A stretch of 64,000 nt of DNA from Armatimonadota bacterium (GTDB taxonomy: Bacteria; Armatimonadota; Fervidibacteria; Fervidibacterales; Thermosaccharophagaceae): assembly GCA_025062195.1 (NCBI GenBank), contig JANXAS010000002.1:1-64000 (forward strand), read 5' to 3'. The notes beneath the pieces are model-generated. The model saw only the letters and a program-made list of their open reading frames with translations, made no database searches and was not told the DNA's origin. Made by a program: the position numbers and the translations under genes. Of the stretch, positions 36,544 through 46,491 are shown piece by piece. Within the stretch, counting starts at the first letter, position 1, and each line of letters opens with the position of its first letter.

Positions 36544-38400
36544 ATGGCGGTTATAAACAGGGGCGAACTATGGCGGCGTGTGTATGCGTGTGCCATGGGC
36601 AAGAACGCAGGTGGCACACTCGGTGCTCCTGTTGAAGGGCAACCAGGTCCGCACAACTTTGATTGGTATCCGAAGTTGCAAGAGGGCGGGATACCAAATG
36701 ATGACCTTGAGATGCAGCTTGTTTGGTTTGACGCCGTTAAAAGAGCCGGATGGAAAATTAACTCGCTTGTCCTCTCACAGGCGTGGCTGACTCATATTGG
36801 CTACAACTGGAATGAATATGGAATCGCAAAGCGCAACTTGCGTTGGGGGTTGCAACCACCGCTATCTGGAGCATACGACAACGACTTCTTCAAGGATTGC
36901 ATGGGTTCGCCAATACGCTCCGAGATATGGGCATGCCTTGCACCGGCGTCACCGCGTATAGCAGTGCGATTCGCATTTGAGGACGCAATAGTTGACCACG
37001 CAGGCGGTGAGGGAGTTTGGGGTGAGATGTTCTTTGCGGCGCTTGAGAGCGCAGCATTTGCCATGGGCGGTTATGAGAGGCTGGATGAACTGCTCGACAT
37101 AGCGCTCGCCTACATACCATATGATTGCCAGATACATCGTGCCGTCACAGACACACGCTCATGGTGGGCTGAACTGAAGGACTGGAAAAAAGTGCGTGAG
37201 CGCATCGCGGAGAAATATTGGCATCGCGAGCCAACCCATGCGCCGCAGAACATCGCATTCACTGTGCTCGGATTGCTCGCAAGCGACGGTGACTTTGGTA
37301 GGGCAATATGCACGGCGGTTAACTGTGGTCAGGATACGGACTGCACAGGCGCAACATCGGGTGCAGTAATGGGAATCCTGCTTGGCGAGCTGCCAAAGAG
37401 ATGGATTGAACCACTCGGTGAGATGATAGCCACAACGATCAGCTGGGGTGGATTGAGGAACTTCACACCGCCACAAAATGTGAGGGTGCTTACAGACCAA
37501 ATCGTTGAGGCTGCAGCTATGTTGCTTCCGTTCTATGGAGCGCCAATACGGATTTCGGATGAACCGACAGAACTTAAATCGCTCCCCCAAGACTGGCTCA
37601 TGCCAGATGACGGAATTTATGAGCTGTGGGAGCGAAACAAGTATCCGTGGCAATGCAACTTTGAACTCTCGGCGTTGAATGTGAGCGTAGATTACAGAGG
37701 TGCACCAACTATTAACCCGCAGGTGCAAAAGCCGTTGACTGTTTGGCTCCAGAACAGGCAACCAATGCCGATGCGAGTGCAACTCCAGTGGCATGCCGAT
37801 TCCAACTACTGTGTTGAACCTTATAGGCAGGATGTCGTCCTTGAGCCAAATGGGATTGTTGGCGTTGATGTGAGCGTTAGTGCACCAATGTCATTGCGCC
37901 AGACACAGACGCTTTGGCTCATACTGAACATCCTTGAGCGCCCAAATGAGGTTGCCATACCGGTGACGCTCATCGGCGAACGCAAATGGCAAATCAAGTG
38001 CCCGGATAATGGATGGCGCGTTGAGTGGGTTAAGGATAGCCAGCTGCCGCTTGAAGAATGGTTTGGTGGCAAGCCGGGAATGATTGAAGCGCGAATATGG
38101 CTTCACTCACCGAACAGAAAGCAAGCTGTCATTGGCTTCCCATGCAATGCAAGGTTTGAACTTTCACTTAACGGCATCACGCTGCTTAGCACGCATCAAC
38201 CAGATTACCTTGTGCGACCCGGTCAACAAGGTCCACAAAGTCACTACGCACGCACGACGCTTAGGATTGGTTGGAATGAGCTGAAGGTTAAAGTGGCTCG
38301 CGGCGATGAGCCGGTTAGCGCATATCTCATACTGACTGACCCAACCGATTTACATCGCCACATTACCGATGTGGTGCTCACTATGTCACCAGAGCAATGA
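36544..38400 (+). CDS. ADP-ribosylglycohydrolase-like protein with beta-sandwich tail
   Basis: A 618-residue protein. The first 300 residues have the ADP-ribosylglycohydrolase fold: GKNAGGTLGAPVEG, NDDLEMQLVW in place of the usual T-D-D-T, and NCGQDTDCTGATSGAVMG, a metal-site motif like GGDTDTxGA. These enzymes bind two Mg ions and remove ADP-ribose. From about 370 the protein is beta-rich and lacks known motifs; it resembles the sugar-hydrolase accessory domains that often follow this fold in Planctomycetota-like genomes. There is no signal peptide. GAGGTGG precedes the ATG at 36544. True substrate is open; it may be a glycoside or nucleoside hydrolase instead. Confidence 0.8.
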   Translation: MAVINRGELWRRVYACAMGKNAGGTLGAPVEGQPGPHNFDWYPKLQEGGIPNDDLEMQLVWFDAVKRAGWKINSLVLSQAWLTHIGYNWNEYGIAKRNLRWGLQPPLSGAYDNDFFKDCMGSPIRSEIWACLAPASPRIAVRFAFEDAIVDHAGGEGVWGEMFFAALESAAFAMGGYERLDELLDIALAYIPYDCQIHRAVTDTRSWWAELKDWKKVRERIAEKYWHREPTHAPQNIAFTVLGLLASDGDFGRAICTAVNCGQDTDCTGATSGAVMGILLGELPKRWIEPLGEMIATTISWGGLRNFTPPQNVRVLTDQIVEAAAMLLPFYGAPIRISDEPTELKSLPQDWLMPDDGIYELWERNKYPWQCNFELSALNVSVDYRGAPTINPQVQKPLTVWLQNRQPMPMRVQLQWHADSNYCVEPYRQDVVLEPNGIVGVDVSVSAPMSLRQTQTLWLILNILERPNEVAIPVTLIGERKWQIKCPDNGWRVEWVKDSQLPLEEWFGGKPGMIEARIWLHSPNRKQAVIGFPCNARFELSLNGITLLSTHQPDYLVRPGQQGPQSHYARTTLRIGWNELKVKVARGDEPVSAYLILTDPTDLHRHITDVVLTMSPEQ

Positions 38401-38430
38401 GGGAAATAGCCAACCTCTTCAAACATTGAC

Positions 38431-38459
38431 TTGACAGTGAACTTCAACAGGGTTAAAGT
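38431..38459 (+). promoter_or_regulatory. Sigma-70-type promoter candidate for the pseudopilin gene
   Basis: TTGACA at 38431-38436, 17 bases spacing, then TAAAGT at 38454-38459 (four of six matches to TATAAT). Transcription would start near 38466, ahead of the AGGAGGAGG site and GTG start at 38510. Confidence 0.4.
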
Positions 38460-38509
38460 GGTAAATAGCAATTTGGGTTTCAAACCGACATATTAAGGAG
38501 GAGGTTATA

Positions 38510-39172
38510 GTGAATCGCGGGGGCTTTACGCTAATTGAGTTGCTTGTGGTAATTGCTATCATTGCCGTCTTAGCAGCGATGTTGTTCCCAGTCTTTGCCC
38601 GTGCGAGAGAGGGTGCAAGAGCAACAGCATGCCGAAGCAACTTAGCGCAACTCGGCAGGGCGCTGCTAATGTATGCTCAGGATTACGATGAGTGGCTGCC
38701 AGCAGAACCACACGCAGGTAACCCTCATCCAGACCTTGTAGCTGTGCTGCAACCCTATGTTAAAAACATTGAGTTGTTTTACTGCCCGAGCGCACCCAGT
38801 GTTGGGCGCACAATATGGAGCGATTCAGATGGCGATGGAGCAATTGATATAGAGTATCACCCCATAAATGTTGCCAGAGGCAACATCAGCTACTACTACT
38901 TTTGCTTTTACAATCTCCCATCGCAGGCTGCTCCATCGCGCGCACGCTGGATTGACTGGGGTTTCTTAAGGCAATGGTGGGGTGACAGACCAAGAGTTAT
39001 GTCACTGCACTGGTTGCCAACATATTGGTTAATGTCGGACTGGTATTGCAGACCACATAGGGATGCTGGGGGAACTGTGCCACACGAGAGCGCATTCATG
39101 TCAGCAAATGTGCTATTCCTTGATGGGCATGTGAAGAAATTCAGCCAACCGGCAAAGGATATTTTCCAATGA
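38510..39172 (+). CDS. Type II secretion/type IV-like pseudopilin with DGH tail motif
   Basis: A 220-residue prepilin-like protein. [21 protein letters not shown] is the classic prepilin peptidase site: cleavage after Gly, then Phe, with Glu at +5. The C-terminus has the HESAF...[10 protein letters not shown] pattern that defines the H-x-DG family, very abundant in Planctomycetota and Armatimonadota. It starts at GTG with AGGAGGAGG 6 bases upstream. No other pilus or secretion genes are adjacent, so it is an orphan major or minor pseudopilin. Function unknown. Confidence 0.85.
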   Translation: MNRGGFTLIELLVVIAIIAVLAAMLFPVFARAREGARATACRSNLAQLGRALLMYAQDYDEWLPAEPHAGNPHPDLVAVLQPYVKNIELFYCPSAPSVGRTIWSDSDGDGAIDIEYHPINVARGNISYYYFCFYNLPSQAAPSRARWIDWGFLRQWWGDRPRVMSLHWLPTYWLMSDWYCRPHRDAGGTVPHESAFMSANVLFLDGHVKKFSQPAKDIFQ

Positions 39173-39730
39173 TGCCATCTTAAGGAGAGCTACTCCTTTT
39201 AGCTCCTAACTTACCGTTGGCTTTCACGGGCAAACTAACGCCCCATCCATCGTTGATTTTCATTCATTGATTTCAGCTTCAAACGCCTCTCAATGCTTAC
39301 ATCCGGGCGTTTGCGACAACCGTTTCCAGCTCAACAAACCTCGCTAACATTAATGATCCCACCACGAGGAAGTCGTCCAGATACGCTTTGCCACCAGATA
39401 CATGGCTCCATAAACAATTCATCGCTGTATGATGGTGTTTCTTGTGAGGGGAAAAGTGGCTCGCTATTTATTGCAAATGTTTTTAATGGGCGCCTCTGCC
39501 AACCATTATAGAATTTAAGGCATGTCCGTTAAAAACTTCGGGGCAAGATCATGGCTTGCCAAAATCTGTTTTGGATTAGTTTGCCATGAGGGCGCCCCCG
39601 ATTCTTTTCGGTTCGGCGTGAATCCAGCCTTTTAAAGCGCTAACAAGCTTTTGAATAAGAGCGTTTTGTTAAGCAAGGGCTTTACCTCACTCATCGCTAC
39701 TCATCGCTTACAGATATCCGTTTGCCAATG
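39173..39730. other. Intergenic region between convergent genes
   Basis: About 560 bases. A short hairpin AAGGAG-AGCTA-CTCCTT followed by TT at 39182-39198, just after the pseudopilin stop, is a weak terminator candidate. A solo outer end of the dispersed element (TAACAAGCTTTTGAATAAGA then GCG) is at 39641-39663. I see no gene. Confidence 0.4.
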
Positions 39731-42640
39731 CTAACGGTTGCCTGAACTACTCTGCAACTCTTCTACGAGTTCTTTTAGAGCCTTCCACTCACGCTCCATC
39801 GCTTTCCAATCGCCCTTTCGCTGCGCATCTTCAAACTTCTTCATTCGCTCCGAAATTTGCTCGGAAAGCCTGCTGCTCAATGAGTCGTGCGATGGCACTT
39901 CGGTTTTACTCACATTTGAATCAAGGCTCCCAACAAGGCTTTTGGAATCAACATCAACCACCCTTCCAATTGCCTCATAGATGGTGTCTGCCATTGCAAC
40001 CTTGTCTTCGGATGCCACCAGAACTTTCTTCAGCTGAGGAAGTTGTGTCTGTTCGGATTGCAAGAAGAGCGGCTCAACATAAAGCAACGAGAATGAAATG
40101 GGTATTACAAGTAGATGCCCTCTTATAACCTGCGAGCCGCGCTGATTCCACAGGGTCAAGTATTGCGATATAGTTGGGTCCTGGTCTATGCGAGCTTCAA
40201 TTTGCATCGGTCCAGGTATGAATGTCCCTCTTGGGAACCTGAAGATGACCACCTTGCCATAATCTTCTGGGTCGCAATGCGCAGCCATCCACGCAATCAT
40301 GTTTTGTTTCTCCCTCGGCGTGAATGGCAGGATGAGCATGAAACCCTCCTTGTTTTCCCCGGGAAGGCGCATGACGACATAGTATGGTTCCATTAATCGT
40401 TGCGAGCCTGCGTAAAGCTCCTTTGGTATCTCCCACACATCCTCCATGTTGTAGAACTGGACTGGGTCGGTCATATGATAGTGCGTGAGCATTATCGCTT
40501 GAGTCATGAATAGCCTTTTTGGATAACGGATGTGGCGTCTAAGGTGCTCGGGCATTTTGCTAATTGGTTTAAACATGCTCGGGAAGATCTTCTGATAGGT
40601 GCGGATTAATGGATCCGCTCTGTCGGCATCCTCAATCACATAAAAGTTAACTTTGCCATTGTAGGCATCCACAGTGACCTTGACCGAGTTGCGTATGTAA
40701 TGGACTCGCCTTGGGTCAAGGACATCCGGCGTTGCATATGGGAAGAATGGAGACACAGTGTAAGCATCAACGAGCCAATATAGATGTCCATCATCGCCTA
40801 AGACAATGTATGGATCTGGGTCAAGGAGCAAGAACGGCGCTATTGCTTGAATCCGTTCGTGTATCTTGCGATACATAAGCAACTTACTCTCTTTCGTCAC
40901 AGCGCTCGTTAGGAACAACATTAGGTCGGTAAAGCGCGCCGCAAATGCTAACCTCTTAAAGAAACTGTTAATCGGAACACCGCCATCGCCCTCGTATCTG
41001 CAAAACCTTGGACCGTCAGCAGCTGGATAATCAAATTCCGATTCGCTGCCCCTTACGATAACATACTCTGGAATTGGCATCCTTTCCCTCTGCGGTCTCA
41101 TCTCGCGCCTATATGTTTGCGGCGATGGCTTAACTTCAGCAGGAGGCGTGCTATCTTGCGATTGCTCTCCGGAAGCAGTTGGCATGCCCTCCTCAGGGGG
41201 TTGCGGTGCTGCCGGTGTCTTTTGGGGCGGAGGCGGCAATGATGGTTGCGGCAACTGAAGTTCGCCAAAGTAAATTCTGGGTTGACGCACCATTAAGCCT
41301 TTGACCTGAGGGGTTGGCGGGATATCTTTGATGATGAACACGGGTGAGCCATCGTTAGTGGCTTCGTTGACGAAGCTCATGACCACCCCATAACCATGCG
41401 TATACTTGAGATGGTCATTGACCCAAGTCCTCGCCTGAAGGTGTTGCACGAGTTCCCTTGCGGCTATAGCAACCTGGCGCAGCTTGCCGTTAATGAAGTA
41501 GCGGTCAACATCAACATCAATGAAGCTATAGTATGGGCGGATTGATTGCAGTTGCTCATATGTGCTCTTGAGGGGGCGTGTATCCCAAAGCCTTATGCTG
41601 GACAGTGTTGCGGCGTTCTCAATGGCTGCCTCCCGGCTCAACCCGCGAACGAAGTATGGCAGCTCCCTAAACCTATCCAAGTTGTATGCATATCTGGTGA
41701 ATCTGATGTTATGTTCAATGAAAGGCTTTTCAAGCTGCAGCTCGTTAGGGTTAACAACGAACGCTTGAACAAGCCCGGGGACAACGAATCGCCCCACAAA
41801 AGATAGAGCGATAGCTGTTCCGGTTGACCAAAGGAGTATCCTTATGCTCCCCCGTTTAAAGTTGAGCAGAAGGATTAGGGCTACAACGACGAAGACAAAA
41901 ATTAGAACCCACAGCGCTGGCAATGCCGCATAGTAGTCGGCAAAGCCAACCCCGTAAACTCGTCCGCGCATTGAATAAAGCAATTTGAACATGCCAAAGC
42001 GCGTCCCAATTGATGCGGCAATGAACCACAGTGCAGCCATGAGCGATAAAATGCGAACGGCATAGTCGGTCATTTCGGTGCCCATCTCGGTGAAGGAGAT
42101 GTGGTCGTCAAAGATGAGCAGCAGTATTGCGCCAATGATTGAGAGAGATAAGCCCGTTGAAACCAAACCGAGCACGAAAAGCCACAGCGGCAATTTGAAC
42201 AGGTAGAAATCAACCGGCTTGTTGAATATCGGCTCTTCAAGCTCCATGGGAGTTGGATGCATGGATTGCAACACTGTTAGCCACTTATGACTCGCATAAT
42301 AGCCAGCAATAAGTGCAGCGGCGAGCGAGACAAGAAGGACTGTGTTATCAATAGCTCTCTCAACTGCCCTCAGCTCATCTGCATCCAAAAGCCATTTTCG
42401 AGATGAAGGTGGCACAGGCAACCTGCGTATGTAGCGCCATGGGATGTAAAGCATGGAGAAGAATATCGGTGATGCAACGGCGAAGAGCAAAAGCCTTGTA
42501 AGAAGTATCTTGCCGTAGACATGTTGATAACCTTCCGAGACAAACCACAACCATTCGGCATATACCGACAACAGCTTCATTATGATTATGACTCCACCTA
42601 CAGCTATAGCAATGAAGCCTACAAGGCGCCATCCGCTCAT
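39731..42640 (-). CDS. UPF0182 family membrane protein
   Basis: A 969-residue protein with seven or so N-terminal membrane helices in the first 280 residues and a large extracytoplasmic domain after them, the layout of the UPF0182 family. FTRYAYNLDRF, LWDTRPLKSTYEQLQSIRPYYSF and YVVMRLPGENKEGFMLILPFTPR are typical blocks. The domain is interrupted by a proline-rich insert (about residues 460-520, nt 41090-41270). The last 50 residues form a charged coiled coil. Start at ATG 42640 gives MSGWRLVG; the frame stays open to 42748 but that part is not membrane-like. Function of the family is unknown. Confidence 0.9.
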   Translation of the reverse strand: MSGWRLVGFIAIAVGGVIIIMKLLSVYAEWLWFVSEGYQHVYGKILLTRLLLFAVASPIFFSMLYIPWRYIRRLPVPPSSRKWLLDADELRAVERAIDNTVLLVSLAAALIAGYYASHKWLTVLQSMHPTPMELEEPIFNKPVDFYLFKLPLWLFVLGLVSTGLSLSIIGAILLLIFDDHISFTEMGTEMTDYAVRILSLMAALWFIAASIGTRFGMFKLLYSMRGRVYGVGFADYYAALPALWVLIFVFVVVALILLLNFKRGSIRILLWSTGTAIALSFVGRFVVPGLVQAFVVNPNELQLEKPFIEHNIRFTRYAYNLDRFRELPYFVRGLSREAAIENAATLSSIRLWDTRPLKSTYEQLQSIRPYYSFIDVDVDRYFINGKLRQVAIAARELVQHLQARTWVNDHLKYTHGYGVVMSFVNEATNDGSPVFIIKDIPPTPQVKGLMVRQPRIYFGELQLPQPSLPPPPQKTPAAPQPPEEGMPTASGEQSQDSTPPAEVKPSPQTYRREMRPQRERMPIPEYVIVRGSESEFDYPAADGPRFCRYEGDGGVPINSFFKRLAFAARFTDLMLFLTSAVTKESKLLMYRKIHERIQAIAPFLLLDPDPYIVLGDDGHLYWLVDAYTVSPFFPYATPDVLDPRRVHYIRNSVKVTVDAYNGKVNFYVIEDADRADPLIRTYQKIFPSMFKPISKMPEHLRRHIRYPKRLFMTQAIMLTHYHMTDPVQFYNMEDVWEIPKELYAGSQRLMEPYYVVMRLPGENKEGFMLILPFTPREKQNMIAWMAAHCDPEDYGKVVIFRFPRGTFIPGPMQIEARIDQDPTISQYLTLWNQRGSQVIRGHLLVIPISFSLLYVEPLFLQSEQTQLPQLKKVLVASEDKVAMADTIYEAIGRVVDVDSKSLVGSLDSNVSKTEVPSHDSLSSRLSEQISERMKKFEDAQRKGDWKAMEREWKALKELVEELQSSSGNR

Positions 42641-43280
42641 ACTTCTCTTCACGCCCCGGTGAATTTGATAGCACCAAAAGGCACACAATTGTGGGCTTCG
42701 CCACCAAATGCTTATCTCAATTTGTAAGCCATTAATTGAGGATAGCACTGCAACGGTGCCTGAAGTTACCGAACAGAACTATATGCCTGATGATTCGCCC
42801 TATGCTTTAGAATATCACACGCCGCTATCAGTTAACTGGCTATGGAAGCGAAGCGCTTTAACACAAGTTGTGCAGCTGGTGTTGTCTCATAAGCGCAAAC
42901 TACAGCCACCGACAAAACACCACTTACCAAGTGAGCGCCACCGGAAAGCCAAAGCGCGATGGCTTAGCAGCTGCCCAGAATTCAACTGTGCGCCTCACCG
43001 CCATTCTCTTGGCGCCTAATCATGTAGCATTAGGGTTTATCTCAGATTGCCGTTTAATTCCCATCACCTAAGCCTTAACGCTTATAAACGGGCGTCGCCT
43101 GCAGGGGGAGAGTGCTACATAGTGGAAGTCTCCCTAATTTCATGATGCAATGGGCATCCCCCAAAATTTTTCATGGGCAGCATGCCATTCCTAACTCTTG
43201 AATTGGCATTACTTTGATGACTGGATGTGGTTGAGTTACAGGTCTGCAGGCTCAGCCTATCACTTCAACGCCACCGTTCC
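42641..43280. other. Intergenic region without recognisable features
   Basis: About 640 bases, downstream of the PorV-like gene and upstream of the UPF0182 gene, both on the minus strand. Small frames have no support. No repeat core, tRNA or convincing terminator was found. Confidence 0.35.
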
Positions 43281-44216
43281 TTAGAATGAGACACTCATGC
43301 TGAGAAGGTGAATGTCATCTTCCGGAGATGGGCGGTCGGAAAAGGCGTAATCAATGTGCATGCCGCGCATGAAACCACCCCTAAACCCAAAGCCGATTGT
43401 TAAGCGCCTGTCAAGCATGCCTATGCGTCCGGTGAGTGATGGCGTCAAGCGCCTTTCAAGCCCAACCCTTATTGCAATTCCGCTACCTCTGCCACCCGCC
43501 CAGTCAGTTGTGTTGTCCTCCAAATCCCAAACATCAACTGCAAGAAGTGTATCCTCATCAAACCAGTGCGCCACGCCCGCGTTTATCAAGCGTTCGTCAC
43601 GCTTCCTCACTGTGCCCATTGTGAATGATGGGCGTGTGGTGTTGATCGAAGATATGCCAATCCAGGTTCGTTCAGCAAGCCTCGTTAGGAAGCCTATGTC
43701 AAATGTCCAATTCGTCCTTGAGCCCTGCCCGGCAATGCGCTGCTGGTGCATCTTTATCGTTGTGCCGAAATCAATCTCGTATCCACGCCACATGCCTATC
43801 GGTTGAGTTATGGTGTATAGCAGCCCGAAGTGAGTTGTCCTTCCACCCAACGCTGAAGGGCTTTCATCCCTTGCCCACATGAGGGTGAGCCCACCGCCAA
43901 GCTTCCCCTCCTGAGAACCCCTCAAGTAGCCGGCGAGAAAATAGCGTTCGTTGGTTGTGTTAAGTCTTCCGCTGAGAGATGCTACAGGCTCTGGCAGCCT
44001 CACCGTTGCAGCCGGGTTGGCAAGCAATGAACCAAGGTCGCCAACAACAGCCACCGATGCGCCGCCCATACCTAAGGCGCGCGCATTTATTCCGTAACAT
44101 GGCATGCCCAAAACCTCAACTTGAGCCGTTGAACACTTCGGAAGTGAAGCTATGAGGCACACCACAAACGCAGCATTCATCAAACATCGCCGCTTGCATG
44201 CCACTGCCGACCGCAT
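43281..44216 (-). CDS. PorV/PorQ-like outer-membrane beta-barrel protein
   Basis: A 311-residue barrel. Signal peptide about 1-32. The mature start has the typical wording ARALGMGGASVAVVGD followed by LLANPAA, as in PorV, UPF0164 and FadL-related barrels. Alternating strands follow, and the last residues are LLSMSVSF, ending in Phe as expected for outer-membrane insertion. Start at 44216 because GGAGGTGG precedes it; the open frame reaches 44327 without a ribosome site. It follows the LptD-like gene by about 107 bases on the same strand. What it transports or carries is unknown. Confidence 0.8.
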   Translation of the reverse strand: MRSAVACKRRCLMNAAFVVCLIASLPKCSTAQVEVLGMPCYGINARALGMGGASVAVVGDLGSLLANPAATVRLPEPVASLSGRLNTTNERYFLAGYLRGSQEGKLGGGLTLMWARDESPSALGGRTTHFGLLYTITQPIGMWRGYEIDFGTTIKMHQQRIAGQGSRTNWTFDIGFLTRLAERTWIGISSINTTRPSFTMGTVRKRDERLINAGVAHWFDEDTLLAVDVWDLEDNTTDWAGGRGSGIAIRVGLERRLTPSLTGRIGMLDRRLTIGFGFRGGFMRGMHIDYAFSDRPSPEDDIHLLSMSVSF

Positions 44217-44323
44217 CGCAACCACCTCCATCATTGGTGTTGTGTTACAGTGCTTTAATCTTTGCTCCAAATGTGCCATGTCATTGTTAGCGTAACTCAA
44301 ATTTCTGCACCTTGCTACAGGCT

Positions 44324-46291
44324 TCAATACACATAGGAGCCAATCTCAAGGAAAACTTTTCGGCGCGACTTCTGCCAGTTGAGGCTGATCCAGAGGTCAC
44401 CAAGACGGTAAGCAACGGAGACATCATAGTCAACGGTTGACATCCCGCTATAACCCTGATACGAGCCACCAAGACGCAGGCGCCACCTATCCCCAAGCGA
44501 CCTGACAATGTGTAGGTAGCCATAAGTGCTATCGCTTGAGAACGACTTTGACGCTGATAGAGCGATACTCCAGTTGCGCCCAATGTTTCCGTAGAAGTTG
44601 AGCATGAGTGACTCATTTGTTGTCCGACCACCGTAAAACAAAGAGCCGCTATCGTAACTATAGCTTATGCTGAGCATACCGAACCTGCTGAGCTGATGGT
44701 TAAGCGAGAGCATTGCACTCCTGCCCAGCCTTAACCCATCATCGGAGTTGAAGGCTGATATGCCGCCACGAAATGATAACGATGTGGCTTTGCCCAGCCG
44801 GTATGGCGGTGAATAAAAGTCAAAGTCAATGCCCTGCGAGAACGAACCGGAGGCATACCTGCCGCTGCCGAGAGTCAAATAGCCAACCACCGAGTAGCCA
44901 AAGCCGCTTTTCCCAATTGACCTCATCGGCAGTTGAACCATTGCCTGAGTGTTCCAAGAGCTGCCAAAAGATGTCCTGTTGTAAAATGCTTCAATGCCGA
45001 GGTCGAAGCTTCCAAGCTGCCCAATGTAATCAATGCGTGTCAGAAGATCTTTGCCTCCGAAGTAATCGGCGCTGATTCGCATCATTGACTGCATACCGAG
45101 GCGCTGCAAGTGCTCCAAACGGAAGTTCCTCTCCGGTCTCGTCAGCGCCTCAAGCAGAATCACGCCCTCGGAATTCTCGCCAAGCACATAGCTCTCTTCA
45201 AGGGAGACTGTAAACCCCGGACGATACACTCCAAAGCCATGGCTGCCAAAATATTGCAACCTTAATGCGCCAGTGCCCTTCGTGTCGGCATGGAAATAGA
45301 GCGGGAAGTCAATCTGCAAGCCGCCATAGGAGTTGTATGAGATGATCTGGTTTGCAAAGCCGCGAGAACTCATGCGCAAACCATATGTTGATAGCGGGAT
45401 AACATGTATCGGGAGAGAGATGAGCCTGTTACCCCTGGCATAAAGCTGCGCCCGTTTTAGGACTATTTTCTCTCCGGGGTAGATAATGATTTCCTTTGCC
45501 CTTATCCAAGTTTGATCAATGCTATAATCGGGTTCGGGCGCCTGCAACCTCGGCATTTTCTCCTCTTCCTCAATCACCGTAAGCCATCTTATGCCCAACT
45601 TTCTCGGTTGCGGTGCAGTTTGAATCATCGTGCCTTCCTGCCGCTCATAGTCAAGCACAAGCCTATCGCAGTGGAGTTTGTTTTCGCCACAAGTTATGGT
45701 GACAGAATTCTTACCAGCCTCACCTTCGGCTACGAGTATGCGCTTGCTCAGAAAGATGTTCATCCTGACATCGCACTCAACTTTTACGCCCATGTGAATG
45801 AAGCGCGAATAACCGCTCGCAGTGATAAAGTCATCACCGGGCGAATACGATAAGTAATCCCCTTTGACTATGATCAGATTGGCATCGCGCGACATGGCAG
45901 CCTGCGGCGGCAACAGGCGCACTTCAACCGACTCACGGGAGACGCCAAAGAACGCGGTCACTATAGCTATTCCAGGCGTTGTTCCGCTGCGCAGCGTTGC
46001 TCTTGCGATCCTATTTCGCAATATGGCGCTGGGCTCTATTGTGGTGTCCGGCATTGAGCTTATGAAGCGCACCTCAGTCCCATCCGGTATTGATGGGTCA
46101 TCAACCTGCACAGTGATGATGCTCGTGCTCTTGCCGTTTGCTGGTATCTCCTGAGGTGAGGCTGTTATAAGGAACCTGATTGGCTGAAACGGTTGTGGCT
46201 CACCAGCCATCGCAAACTGAAGTTGGGCAGCCAAAGCCATCAATAGTGTGAATGAAATTGCCCTCAAAAACGAAGCATACATGGCGCGCAT
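44324..46291 (-). CDS. LptD/OstA-like outer-membrane protein with Ig-like domain
   Basis: A 655-residue protein. Signal peptide about 1-29 (MALAAQLQFAMAG). Residues 38-126 look like an immunoglobulin-like (invasin/Big type) domain: ITASPQEIPANGKSTSIITVQV and GTTPGIAIVTA. Residues 139-250 have the beta-jelly-roll of OstA/LptA (GDYLSYSPGDDFITASGYSRF and a CGENKLHCDRLVLDYE core). The last 350 residues are repeated amphipathic strands ending in SYVY. LptD inserts lipopolysaccharide or related lipids into the outer membrane. ATG 46291 follows GAGGGG. The extra Ig-like domain is unusual for LptD, so a different barrel role is possible. Confidence 0.75.
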   Translation of the reverse strand: MRAMYASFLRAISFTLLMALAAQLQFAMAGEPQPFQPIRFLITASPQEIPANGKSTSIITVQVDDPSIPDGTEVRFISSMPDTTIEPSAILRNRIARATLRSGTTPGIAIVTAFFGVSRESVEVRLLPPQAAMSRDANLIIVKGDYLSYSPGDDFITASGYSRFIHMGVKVECDVRMNIFLSKRILVAEGEAGKNSVTITCGENKLHCDRLVLDYERQEGTMIQTAPQPRKLGIRWLTVIEEEEKMPRLQAPEPDYSIDQTWIRAKEIIIYPGEKIVLKRAQLYARGNRLISLPIHVIPLSTYGLRMSSRGFANQIISYNSYGGLQIDFPLYFHADTKGTGALRLQYFGSHGFGVYRPGFTVSLEESYVLGENSEGVILLEALTRPERNFRLEHLQRLGMQSMMRISADYFGGKDLLTRIDYIGQLGSFDLGIEAFYNRTSFGSSWNTQAMVQLPMRSIGKSGFGYSVVGYLTLGSGRYASGSFSQGIDFDFYSPPYRLGKATSLSFRGGISAFNSDDGLRLGRSAMLSLNHQLSRFGMLSISYSYDSGSLFYGGRTTNESLMLNFYGNIGRNWSIALSASKSFSSDSTYGYLHIVRSLGDRWRLRLGGSYQGYSGMSTVDYDVSVAYRLGDLWISLNWQKSRRKVFLEIGSYVY

Positions 46292-46491
46292 TTTTCCATC
46301 CCCTCTCAAACTTCGTTGAAGAACACCGCCGAAAAAATTTTGCCCACCATAAATTGCAGCGAAACAGAATCGCCATAATGTTGCTATGGGAATACCCATA
46401 CGAAAGGTCAAATGTCTCGCCCTATTTAACTTGCCCCAATCAGTTCAAAATTATAATTGGCGCCAGATTAAGGCGCGTGAAGGCACATGGG

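Noticed and set aside
46252-46491. N-terminal extension of the acyltransferase frame
   Set aside because: The open frame runs back over the start of the divergent LptD-like gene; the extra residues do not fit the PlsC family.
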